64,000 nucleotides of DNA. It comes from Aquiflexum gelatinilyticum (GTDB lineage Bacteria > Bacteroidota > Bacteroidia > Cytophagales > Cyclobacteriaceae). Of the stretch, positions 53,916 through 62,153 are shown piece after piece. The stretch covers positions 62,001 through 126,000 of the forward strand of contig NZ_JANSUY010000014.1 in assembly GCF_024741135.1 (NCBI RefSeq), written 5' to 3'. The position numbers were made by a program, and so were the translations under genes. How positions within the stretch are numbered: position 1 is the first letter of the stretch; each line of letters opens with the position of its first letter. A model generated the notes under the pieces. It saw only the letters and a list, made by a program, of their open reading frames with translations, was not told where the DNA came from and ran no database searches.

Positions 53916-53959
53916 TGATCTATATCACAATTTTTACGGGCAAAATGTAGGCAAATTTG
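53916..53959 (+). promoter_or_regulatory. Crp/Fnr-type promoter of the tsdA unit
   Basis: Perfect palindrome with core TGATCTATATCA at 53916-53927 inside TTGTGAT-CTAT-ATCACAA (53913-53930), and -7 box CAAATTTG (one mismatch) at 53952-53959. Centre to -7 box is 30.5 bp, one more than the other copies. Confidence 0.72.
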
Positions 53960-53981
53960 TAACTGTTATATTTACCCTACT

Positions 53982-55052
53982 ATGAAAGATTCATTCCAGC
54001 CTATACTCAAAATGCTGACGCTAATGGTCGGATTGTTATTGAGTGTGACCCTGCTTACTGCCGTACTGATTGGTGCTATAGTAATGGTTTTTAGTGGAGG
54101 AAGCCTTACACCGTTAAACCAAATCAATACAAGTGAGGTGCAGAACCTGACCGTCGCTGTGTCAGAAACATACAGAGGTGTTGTTCCAAAAGAAGGCCTT
54201 TGGATGGCTCCTGAATGGAGTTCTGTCGATCAGGAACCCAATGCAGAGGATATCAAATATGGCAAAGAACTTGTCGCCAATACAGCCGCTTATCTTGGAC
54301 CTAACGGAAAAGTGAAGAAAATTTCCAATGGTATGAATTGTCAGAATTGCCACCTCAATGCAGGCACCGCCCCTTTGGGCAATAATTACAGTGCAGTGGC
54401 CTCTACCTATCCTAAAGTCCGTGCAAGATCCGGGCAGATGGAGGATGTGGAGAAAAGGATCAATGATTGCTTTGAAAGGAGTCTCAACGGCAAAGCCCTG
54501 GAAAACAACAGCAAAGAAATGGTAGCCATGGTAGCCTATATGAAATGGCTTGGTAAAGACGTCCCAAAAGGCGAATCACCAAAAGGTGTTGGGATCTATG
54601 AAGTACCGTTTTTGGACAGGGCAGCTGATCCGGTAAAGGGAAAAGCAGTTTACGACCGACAGTGCCAAAGCTGTCACATGGCTGATGGACAGGGCATGCC
54701 AAAACCAGACAAATCAGGACATATCTACCCGCCGCTATGGGGAGATAACAGCTATAATGATGGGGCAGGATTATTCAGAATGTCCCGCTTTGCCGGATAT
54801 GTAAAAACCAATATGCCTCTAGGTGCGACTTTTGAAAGACCCATTCTTACAGATGAGGAAGCTTGGGATGTGGCAGCCTATGTCAATTCACTTCCAAGAC
54901 CTAAGAAAGACATCAGAAAAGATTGGCCAGATATTTCCAAAAAACCAATTGACCACCCATTTGGTCCATTCTCAGATGATTTTACGGAAGAGCAACACAA
55001 ATTCGGTCCATTCAAACCAATAAAAGAAGCTAGAGCTAGCGCATCCAAATGA
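53982..55052 (+). CDS. TsdA-like diheme thiosulfate dehydrogenase
   Basis: A 356-residue periplasmic diheme cytochrome c anchored by an N-terminal helix (about 10-38). Heme 1 site Cys120, Cys123, His124 (NCQNCHLNAG) is followed by RSGQMEDVEKRINDCFERSLNGK, where Cys163 corresponds to the cysteine axial ligand of heme 1 in characterised TsdA. Heme 2 site is Cys228, Cys231, His232 (CQSCHMADGQG). The end (FGPFSDDFTEEQHKFGPFKPI) is a TsdA hallmark. The enzyme oxidises thiosulfate to tetrathionate or runs in reverse; direction is not set by sequence. Its stop overlaps the porin start as ATGA and the promoter carries a Crp/Fnr-type box. Confidence 0.88.
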   Translation: MKDSFQPILKMLTLMVGLLLSVTLLTAVLIGAIVMVFSGGSLTPLNQINTSEVQNLTVAVSETYRGVVPKEGLWMAPEWSSVDQEPNAEDIKYGKELVANTAAYLGPNGKVKKISNGMNCQNCHLNAGTAPLGNNYSAVASTYPKVRARSGQMEDVEKRINDCFERSLNGKALENNSKEMVAMVAYMKWLGKDVPKGESPKGVGIYEVPFLDRAADPVKGKAVYDRQCQSCHMADGQGMPKPDKSGHIYPPLWGDNSYNDGAGLFRMSRFAGYVKTNMPLGATFERPILTDEEAWDVAAYVNSLPRPKKDIRKDWPDISKKPIDHPFGPFSDDFTEEQHKFGPFKPIKEARASASK

Positions 55053-56425
55053 AAGCTTTCACTTTACTTATTTTTTTATTCCCATTGAGTCAGTACAGCT
55101 TAGCACAAGAAAAGGATTCCACCGAGTCCAATAAACCTTCCTTCATTCAGGGATCTGTTGGTTTGCGTTCATTTTGGATGTCGACTAGCTATTGGGAGGA
55201 CTTTAAGGATGATTATGCTTTGGGTCAAAGTGCCTTTATCCAACTTAGAACCAAAGATTATAAAGGTTTCTCTTTGATGGGAAGGTATACTGTATTTGGC
55301 AATTTGATAAGTTCGGAACTGACGGAAAGAGATCCGGTTACAGGAAATTTCAATAGATACGAGGTCGGCTTGTTTGATGTAAATGACCCTAAGGACAAGT
55401 TTTTCGGGAAATTAGAAGAGTTACAACTTCGCTACACCTCAAAAAAGTTTTCTGCCATAGCAGGGAGAATGGTCATCAACACTCCATTTGTGAATCCGCA
55501 GGATGGAAGACTTTCCCCAACCTTCGTAGAGGGCCTCAGCCTTAACTTTAAACCGGATTCCAAAAATCAATTTTCAGGAGATTTTATAGGAAAAATAAGT
55601 CCGAGGTCGACCTCCGGCTGGTATGCTGTGGGAGAATCTATCGGTGTTTATCCTGAAGGACAAAGCGTATTGGGAAAACCCTCAGGCTACACAGGAAATA
55701 CGAGCAGTGACTTTGTGACCATATTGGACTGGAAGCACAAGGTGACCAAAGACATGCTGATTCAAATCAACCATACTTATGTGGATAATATTTCCTCCAC
55801 TTTGCTGTCTCAGGCCAACAACGATTGGGATTTGGAAGGGACCCCCAACAAACTGGTAACGGGTCTGCAGTTTATCTTGCAGCATGGGCTGGGAGAGGGT
55901 GGAAATCCGGATCCCTTGAAGCAATACAAAGATCCCGATGACCTCAATTTTGTATTCAGTGGAAGGATTGGCTTAAAAAATCCCAAGATGATCTGGTGGG
56001 CAAATTATACACGGATCGACGGACAAGGCCGGTTTCTCAGTCCGAGGGAATGGGGAAGAGATCCTTTTTTCACTTTTATCCCAAGGGAAAGAAATGAAGG
56101 GTATAATCAGGTAGATGCACTGACTACTTACTACCAAAGGAATTTCCCAAAGTCCGGATTTCAGGTTTATGGCTATGCAGGGCTCCATTTTCTCCCCGAA
56201 CCCTCAAGAGTGGAATTCAATAAATATGGCTTTCCTTCCTATGCCCAACTTAATTTTGGAGGAAAATATATTCCTTCCCAATGGGGAAAAGGACTGGATT
56301 TTCACATGATTCTGATGAGTAAAATCAATTTGCTCTCAGGGGAATTAAAGCCTCAATGGATTTATAACAAGGTCAACATGGTCCATGTCAATTTTATAGT
56401 AAACTATACGATCCAATGGAAGTAA
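55049..56425 (+). CDS. OprD-like outer-membrane porin (second copy)
   Basis: A 458-residue outer-membrane protein with signal peptide MKAFTLLIFLFPLSQYSLAQ, a porin-like strand pattern and clear paralogy to the gene at 40021: NRYEVGLFD, NTPFVNPQDGRLSPTFVEG, SIGVYPEGQSVLGKPSGYTGN and RFLSPREWGRDPFFTF all have matching blocks in the first copy. It overlaps tsdA (ATGA) and the next gene by 10 bp. The likely role is passage of thiosulfate or tetrathionate through the outer membrane to TsdA, inferred from the operon. Confidence 0.85.
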   Translation: MKAFTLLIFLFPLSQYSLAQEKDSTESNKPSFIQGSVGLRSFWMSTSYWEDFKDDYALGQSAFIQLRTKDYKGFSLMGRYTVFGNLISSELTERDPVTGNFNRYEVGLFDVNDPKDKFFGKLEELQLRYTSKKFSAIAGRMVINTPFVNPQDGRLSPTFVEGLSLNFKPDSKNQFSGDFIGKISPRSTSGWYAVGESIGVYPEGQSVLGKPSGYTGNTSSDFVTILDWKHKVTKDMLIQINHTYVDNISSTLLSQANNDWDLEGTPNKLVTGLQFILQHGLGEGGNPDPLKQYKDPDDLNFVFSGRIGLKNPKMIWWANYTRIDGQGRFLSPREWGRDPFFTFIPRERNEGYNQVDALTTYYQRNFPKSGFQVYGYAGLHFLPEPSRVEFNKYGFPSYAQLNFGGKYIPSQWGKGLDFHMILMSKINLLSGELKPQWIYNKVNMVHVNFIVNYTIQWK

Positions 56426-56751
56426 CTGAAAAAATAGATTTGACCCAATTCGAAGCCTTGTTAAAATCCGAACTTGCCTTGTTGGTATATTTCTACCAGG
56501 AGAAGTGTGGGGTATGCACAGGTCTTTTCCCCAAAGTCCGGGACATGGTAAGGTCGGAATTCCCTGAAATGGAACTTCTAGTATTGGAGGCCCATCAAAA
56601 CAGGGAATTGGCAGCACAGCTAAGAATGATGTCTGTTCCCGGGATTTTAGTGTATTTTGAAGGAAAGGAGTTTTTTAGAACCAATGGTTTGGTTGCCATG
56701 ATAGAATTAAACACAAAAATTTCGAGGTACTACAACCTGATGTTTGATTGA
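56416..56751 (+). CDS. thioredoxin-like protein
   Basis: A 111-residue soluble thioredoxin-fold protein without signal peptide, with active site Cys31-Gly-Val-Cys34 (YQEKCGVCTGLFPK) in place of the classic CGPC, and the cis-Pro in MMSVPGILVYF. The Gly-Val spacer shifts redox potential relative to thioredoxin in known examples, so a specialised partner is likely. It is the third gene of the tsdA-porin unit (10-bp overlap). It could reduce a cytoplasmic disulfide produced during tetrathionate or peroxide handling; the peroxiredoxin gene follows from its own promoter. Confidence 0.88.
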   Translation: MEVTEKIDLTQFEALLKSELALLVYFYQEKCGVCTGLFPKVRDMVRSEFPEMELLVLEAHQNRELAAQLRMMSVPGILVYFEGKEFFRTNGLVAMIELNTKISRYYNLMFD

Positions 56752-56811
56752 TTTGAAAAGGGAAGATAAAACATCTCATAGATTTTTTCAATTGAATTCC
56801 AAAACCCCTAG

Positions 56812-56854
56812 TAACATTGGTCACATGATTTGGCCGTGATTCTTTGGAAATTTG
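56812..56854 (+). promoter_or_regulatory. Crp/Fnr-like promoter of the peroxiredoxin gene
   Basis: TAACATTGGTCA at 56812-56823 (one mismatch in the left half; extended GTAAC-ATTG-GTCAC) and -7 box GAAATTTG (one mismatch) at 56847-56854. Centre to first base of the -7 box is 29.5 bp. Confidence 0.55.
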
Positions 56855-56884
56855 AATATTCAATAAAAACAAAACAATAAAATT

Positions 56885-57532
56885 ATGAGCAATCAAGAAA
56901 TATATTCTATGCCAAGGATAGGGGACATGGCCCCTGATTTTTCGGCAATGACCACCACAGGTCCGATGAGATTTTCTGACTATATCAAAGGAAAATGGAC
57001 GATTCTATTTTCACATCCTGCTGACTTCACCCCGGTGTGCACCACAGAGATGTCAGGTTTTGCGTTGGAAAAAAACTTCTTTGAAGAAAATGACACCAAG
57101 CTTGTTGGTCTGAGCATTGACTCTATTCACTCACATATTGCCTGGGTCAATAACGTAAGAAAAAATACCGGAGTGCTTTTCGAGTTTCCGATCATTGCTG
57201 ATATTGACATGAAAGTGTCCAAATTATATGGTATGCTTCAACCTGGAGAAAGCGAAACTGCTGCCGTCAGGGCTGTGTTTTTCATTGATCCAAATGGTAA
57301 AATCCGTCTGATTATGTATTACCCATTGAATGTCGGACGAAATATGGACGAAATCAAAAGAGTATTGATTGCACTCCAAACTGCCGACAAGCACAAAGTT
57401 GCTATGCCTTTGGATTGGAGACCTGGACAAAAAGTAATCGTCCCACCACCAAAAACAGTCGCTGAAATGCAGGAGCGGGAGGCAAGCGATTACGAAATGG
57501 TAGACTTCTATCTGGCCAAAAAAAGTATTTAA
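56885..57532 (+). CDS. 1-Cys peroxiredoxin (Prx6 type)
   Basis: A 215-residue peroxidase that reduces H2O2 and organic peroxides. The peroxidatic Cys52 is in HPADFTPVCTTEMSGFA, and no other Cys occurs in the protein, which defines the 1-Cys group. The Prx6-type second half is seen in PLDWRPGQKVIVPPPKTVAEM near the end. It needs an external reductant; the thioredoxin-like gene next door is a candidate. A Crp/Fnr-like box precedes it and a strong terminator follows. Confidence 0.95.
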   Translation: MSNQEIYSMPRIGDMAPDFSAMTTTGPMRFSDYIKGKWTILFSHPADFTPVCTTEMSGFALEKNFFEENDTKLVGLSIDSIHSHIAWVNNVRKNTGVLFEFPIIADIDMKVSKLYGMLQPGESETAAVRAVFFIDPNGKIRLIMYYPLNVGRNMDEIKRVLIALQTADKHKVAMPLDWRPGQKVIVPPPKTVAEMQEREASDYEMVDFYLAKKSI

Positions 57533-57545
57533 ATATCTTGATTAC

Positions 57546-57578
57546 AAAAAAAGCTACCTGATAAGGGTAGCTTTTTTT
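57546..57578. terminator. intrinsic terminator after the peroxiredoxin gene
   Basis: Stem AAGCTACC / GGTAGCTT with flanking A and T runs (A-run from 57546, T-run to 57578). Because both flanks are A/T runs it can end transcripts from either side, including the LytTR gene on the minus strand. Confidence 0.85.
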
Positions 57579-57631
57579 ATTTCTTATTAAGGGGCTGAAA
57601 GAAATTTTTTGTTTATGGTAATAACTCAAAA

Positions 57632-58339
57632 TCAGTTGGTTTCAAATTGAATCAGGTTTTTGATTTCTTTCAAAGAGCCTCTTCTCAAAGGAATGGTGTA
57701 GTCTCCTATATGGATTTCTTTGGCGTTAAAAGACGTTACTTCCTTGTAATTGATTGTGTAAGATTTGTGAACGCGCACAAAAGTATCCTCTGGAAGATCT
57801 TGGATCATGTCTTTAAGTATATTTCTTGCTATATAAGACTTGGTTTTTGTCTGGATTTTGGTGTAAAGTCCATCAGCTTTGAAAAATAAAATTTCATCAA
57901 ATTGAAGTGGAATGGTATTACCCTTGTCCCTTACTATAAACACATTCTTTTTGTTTCCGGTATTTATTTTTTCAGGTTGGATTTTTAGTCCAAGGTAAGC
58001 TGCGGATTGGAGTTCCTGCAAGGAAAATGGTTTCAGGATGTATCCCTCATATTCTGTGGTTGCAATCTTATCAAGAATAGATTTGTCAGAAAAAGCTGTC
58101 AGATAGACTACAGGGATGTTTTTTATTGCTTTTATCTTTCTGCATAATTCAACACCATCTATGGCCCCTTTGATCTGAATGTCCATAAATATCAGATCAA
58201 CATGATGGTGTTTCAAAAATTCAATAACCTCTGGGCCATTGTCTAAAATACCCACAACATCATAGCCTATAAATTCAAGGATATCTTTGATATTCAACGC
58301 AAGTTCTTGTTCGTCTTCTACTATCAGTATTTTTTCCAT
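57632..58339 (-). CDS. LytTR-type response regulator
   Basis: A 235-residue response regulator, starting at the ATG at 58339 (the three codons before it begin with TTG). Receiver domain residues 1-120: acidic pocket Glu8/Asp9, phospho-acceptor Asp53 (LIFMDIQIKG), Thr in LTAFSDK and Lys in YILKPFS. The C-terminal LytTR DNA-binding domain (about 135-235) shows KGNTIPLQFDEILFFKADG and EDTFVRVHKSYTINYKEV. The next gene, divergent, is a large PAS/GAF histidine kinase and may be its partner. This regulator class usually binds imperfect direct repeats. Confidence 0.92.
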   Translation of the reverse strand: MEKILIVEDEQELALNIKDILEFIGYDVVGILDNGPEVIEFLKHHHVDLIFMDIQIKGAIDGVELCRKIKAIKNIPVVYLTAFSDKSILDKIATTEYEGYILKPFSLQELQSAAYLGLKIQPEKINTGNKKNVFIVRDKGNTIPLQFDEILFFKADGLYTKIQTKTKSYIARNILKDMIQDLPEDTFVRVHKSYTINYKEVTSFNAKEIHIGDYTIPLRRGSLKEIKNLIQFETN

Positions 58340-58468
58340 GGGGTCCAATATATTATACCAAAATCTTTTGTTTTAATAAATCTAAACAAAAGGTTCTTTT
58401 ATGTTAATTAAGTGGATTGAAATTAAAATATATTGAATTTTATTTACATTCTCACAATTATTGGGTTT

Positions 58469-61400
58469 ATGAATAGAAGTGCAAATATCCTTGGTGCGAT
58501 CGGAGAATCATATTATTTGTTGCAGTCCAATACAAATTTGAAGGAAGCAATTCCTTATATTCTTTATTTTTTGGGAAGTTCCTCCGAGGTGGATAGGATA
58601 TACATATTTAAAAACCATTTTGGCGAAAATGGAGAGGCATTGTTCTCTTATAAGTTTGAATGGTGCGCTGAAGGGGTGGAACCTCAGATAGATGCTGAGT
58701 TTCTCCAAAATGCCCCTTGGTCCATGTATCCGGAAACTGTAAACAAGTTGAGCAAGAATCAGGTGATCAATGAACTGGTAAAAGATACGGCAGATCCGGA
58801 TTTTTATGAGGCGATGACCGAGCAGGGGATATTATCTTATCTGTTTGTTCCGATATTTTCGGGAGATTATTTTTGGGGATTTATCGGTTTTGATAACTGT
58901 AAATCCGAAGAGCTTTTCAGTACTGAACAGGCCTCTGCATTACATGCTTTCGCATCGACTTTGGGGAATACTTTTCTTGTCAGGAAGCAGCAAAAAAAAA
59001 TACTCAAAAGCCAAAAGCATTATCGTTTTTTGGTAAACAACATCAATGATGTCGTTTTCAAGTATGATTTAAAAGGAAATCTTCATTTTCTGAACAGCAC
59101 TTGGGAAAGGACCACTGGATTTAATATTGAAGAATCAATTGGAAAATCATTTTTTGATTTTGTAGAAGCACCATGTTCGGAAGCTTTGGAAAAAAAGATG
59201 GATCACATCGTATCCAAAAAAATCACAAAATTTGAAAAAGAACTTCAATTAAAAACTTCCAAAAAGGGCCCAATCTGGGTCAAAATGGAGGGAATTTTAA
59301 TGTTGGATAGGAAAGGAAGTGCCGCTGGGGTTTTCGGTACACTGATTGACATTGACAAGGAAAAAAAGGGTTTGGAAGCGCTGATCGAAAGCGACAAGAG
59401 AAATCAGGCCATTATCAATACCGTTAAAGATGCGCTTTATACCTTTGATGCCTTTACAGGAAAATGCATATTTCTTTCTGACAACATAGTTCTACTTGGA
59501 TTTGAAAAATCTCAATACATTAACGATAAGGATTTTCGTAAAAAGGCCATTCATCCCCATGACAGGGCCATGTTGGAAAAAGCCGATTCCAAACTTTTGA
59601 AGACCGGATCGCTGGATCTGATATACCGCATCATCAACAATCAAGGAGAACTTAAATGGGTACAGGAAAAATCCTGGATGGAAAAAGATGCCCATGGCAA
59701 CAACCTTAGGATTCACGGGAGGTTTACTGATGTGACTGAGCTCAAAACGAAAGAACTCAAACTACAGAAAAGTGAAGAGAGATTCAGGACTATTACAGAA
59801 AACATTCCTTTTCCGCTGATTATCTGTTCGGTAGAAAACGGGAATATTTTTTACCTCAACAAAGATTTTCGTGACATATTGGGTTTTACCAGAAGTGATT
59901 CAATAATTGACCTTAATCTTGATGAGATTTTTGTCTTGCAGCACCAAAAGGTCCCTCTTTCAGAATATTTTTTACATTACGGAGATGTAAAGAACCTCGA
60001 AGTGAAACTAGAGTTTAAGGGAAATAAAACGGAATTATGGTATAGCCTTTCTTCACAAAGGATTCCATTTATGGGGGAGGAGGCTATGGTGGTGGTCTTG
60101 TTTGATATCAATGACAGAAAGAAGGCTGAAGAAAGTGCTTTTAGCCTCAATGAATTGCTAAAGGCCGTCAATGAAACCCAAATCAGCTTTTTCCTTCAGG
60201 AAGACTTTATATCTCCTCTAGAAACTTTGCTCGACAAGATGCTTCACCTTACAGATAGTAAGTTTGGATTTATTGGGGAGGTTCTTTATGATAGGCATAA
60301 TCAGCCTTATCTGAAATCCCATACCCTTACAAATATTGCTTGGTCGGAGGAGACACAGCAATTCTACAAGCAAAATTACAGTACGGGATTAGAGTTTAGG
60401 AACTTGAATACGCTTTTTGGAGAATCGCTTCGAACCGGACAAATTGTAATAGCTAACAAAGCTTACGCAGATCCAAGGGCAGGGGGAACCCCCAATGGGC
60501 ATCCAAGACTTGACAGATATCTTGGCATTCCGGTATATAAAGGGGAGGAATTTGTAGGATTGATGGGACTTGCAAACAAATCCCAAGATTATTTAATGTC
60601 GGATGTTGAATTTCTGGAGCCGCTGGTCTCAAGTTATGCAAACCTGATTCAGGCCATCAGGATCAATCGGAAAAAGAAGGAATCCGACAAAATGAGAAAA
60701 CAGGCAGACGAAATGTACCGCCTACTCTCAGAAAACACGGGGGATATTATCGCTCTTCATGATCCGGAGATGGTGTTTCAGTACGTGTCTCCTTCGATAG
60801 AAAAAGTTTTAGGATATACGCCTCCTGAATTGATCGGAAAAACGCCTGCGGAAGCATTTAATGTCATTGATGTCAAAAACCAAATTGACAGTCAGACCAA
60901 AGTGGTATTGCCTCACAAACATAAAACCAATGGATCCTTAGTATTTCTTGAGGTGTTGCTCAAGCCTTTGAAGGATGAGGATGGCAAGACTTTTTCGATT
61001 CTTGCCACCTCAAGGGATGTGACCGAAAGGGAATTGGGAGTAAAGGAATTGAAAAAGGCGATTTTGAGGGAAAGGGAATTAAATCAGTTGAAATCACGAT
61101 TTATTTCAATGACGTCTCATGAGTTCCGCACACCATTATCTACAATATTGAGCAGCACGGATTTGCTTTTGATGATGTCTCAAAAGGATAACGGCATCAT
61201 CTCCAAAGTGCAGCTTGACGAGCACCTAAATAGGATTATCAACCAAATCAAGAGACTCAATAATGTGATCAACGATGTTTTGATCTTAGAAAAAAATGAG
61301 CATGAAAAAATTACCTATGTCTTGCAGCCTATGTATATCATCGGTTTTATTTCTTCCTTGATTGCCGATTTCAATGACCAAAAGGATCCCTCAAAAGCGA

Positions 61401-61777
61401 TTAAGCTATATTTTCCGGAAAAAGAAAAACTGATTTATTCAGATCCAGTTTGGCTCACACATGTTTTCAGAAACATAATCGAAAATGCCTTGAAGTATTC
61501 ATTGCCTGAAAGTAAAGCTCCTGAGCTGACCCTTGAATACTTGGCAAAATCATTTGAGATTACAGTCAAAGATTATGGCATGGGGATTCCCAAGGAGGAC
61601 CAAAAATACATTTTCAATTCCTTTTTCAGGTCCCGAAACGTCTCCAACATCAAGGGAACAGGACTTGGTTTAAATATTGTCAACGAATTTGTCAAAAAAC
61701 TTGGAGGGAAAATCAAATTCAAAAGCGAACTCGGCAAAGGTTCCGAATTTATTGTCAAACTTCCCTATAAATCATAG
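58469..61777 (+). CDS. PAS/GAF sensor histidine kinase
   Basis: A 1102-residue soluble histidine kinase from the ATG at 58469 (the TTG-started extension is ignored). Domains in order: GAF (about 10-165), PAS (about 180-300), PAS (about 305-430), PAS (about 435-560), GAF (about 575-735), PAS (about 745-865), then HisKA with His884 (MTSHEFRTPLSTIL) and HATPase with N box (NIIENALKYS), G1 (DYGMGIP) and G2 (GTGLGLNIV). There are no membrane helices, so it senses cytoplasmic signals such as redox, oxygen or light; the first GAF resembles those of two-component sensors in Bacteroidetes. It converges and overlaps by 23 bp with a receiver gene. Confidence 0.92.
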   Translation: MNRSANILGAIGESYYLLQSNTNLKEAIPYILYFLGSSSEVDRIYIFKNHFGENGEALFSYKFEWCAEGVEPQIDAEFLQNAPWSMYPETVNKLSKNQVINELVKDTADPDFYEAMTEQGILSYLFVPIFSGDYFWGFIGFDNCKSEELFSTEQASALHAFASTLGNTFLVRKQQKKILKSQKHYRFLVNNINDVVFKYDLKGNLHFLNSTWERTTGFNIEESIGKSFFDFVEAPCSEALEKKMDHIVSKKITKFEKELQLKTSKKGPIWVKMEGILMLDRKGSAAGVFGTLIDIDKEKKGLEALIESDKRNQAIINTVKDALYTFDAFTGKCIFLSDNIVLLGFEKSQYINDKDFRKKAIHPHDRAMLEKADSKLLKTGSLDLIYRIINNQGELKWVQEKSWMEKDAHGNNLRIHGRFTDVTELKTKELKLQKSEERFRTITENIPFPLIICSVENGNIFYLNKDFRDILGFTRSDSIIDLNLDEIFVLQHQKVPLSEYFLHYGDVKNLEVKLEFKGNKTELWYSLSSQRIPFMGEEAMVVVLFDINDRKKAEESAFSLNELLKAVNETQISFFLQEDFISPLETLLDKMLHLTDSKFGFIGEVLYDRHNQPYLKSHTLTNIAWSEETQQFYKQNYSTGLEFRNLNTLFGESLRTGQIVIANKAYADPRAGGTPNGHPRLDRYLGIPVYKGEEFVGLMGLANKSQDYLMSDVEFLEPLVSSYANLIQAIRINRKKKESDKMRKQADEMYRLLSENTGDIIALHDPEMVFQYVSPSIEKVLGYTPPELIGKTPAEAFNVIDVKNQIDSQTKVVLPHKHKTNGSLVFLEVLLKPLKDEDGKTFSILATSRDVTERELGVKELKKAILRERELNQLKSRFISMTSHEFRTPLSTILSSTDLLLMMSQKDNGIISKVQLDEHLNRIINQIKRLNNVINDVLILEKNEHEKITYVLQPMYIIGFISSLIADFNDQKDPSKAIKLYFPEKEKLIYSDPVWLTHVFRNIIENALKYSLPESKAPELTLEYLAKSFEITVKDYGMGIPKEDQKYIFNSFFRSRNVSNIKGTGLGLNIVNEFVKKLGGKIKFKSELGKGSEFIVKLPYKS

Positions 61778-62153
61778 GTGATCTTTTCCTCTTGGCCATC
61801 AAAAGACAAAAGTCAAGAAGTTTTGAATTGCTCAAGTCTTTGGGTAGGATCAGATTGAAAGGGGATTCATTGTCGACCCTATAATCATTTTCAAAATCTG
61901 AGGTCATGGCCACTATAGGTATTCGGCTTCCTAAATAGCTGTTTTTTATTCTGTCAGCCATGTCTATACCTGATAGAGTAGGGAGTACGGTTTCAGTAAC
62001 TATGATATCGAAATAGGTCGAGCCTATGGTATAAAACTTTACCAGACCCTCCCTACCGTTTTCGGCTTCCACTACATCATGGCCGCATTCTGAAAAAAAC
62101 CTGGACAATTCAGACCTCCCCAAACAGTCCTTATCAACAAGAAGAATATTCAT
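61755..62153 (-). CDS. single-domain receiver protein with Glu at the phospho-site
   Basis: A 132-residue stand-alone receiver starting at the ATG at 62153. The fold residues are kept: Asp7 and Asp9 acidic pocket (LLVDKD), Thr84 (VAMTSD) and Lys105 (LILPKDLS). The residue at the phospho-acceptor position is Glu54 (DIIVTETVLPTLSG) rather than Asp, which would mimic a permanently active state or abolish phosphorylation. There is no output domain, only a short basic tail (KRKRSPMIYREV). It overlaps the 3' end of the kinase gene in convergent orientation by 23 bp. Confidence 0.85.
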   Translation of the reverse strand: MNILLVDKDCLGRSELSRFFSECGHDVVEAENGREGLVKFYTIGSTYFDIIVTETVLPTLSGIDMADRIKNSYLGSRIPIVAMTSDFENDYRVDNESPFNLILPKDLSNSKLLDFCLLMAKRKRSPMIYREV

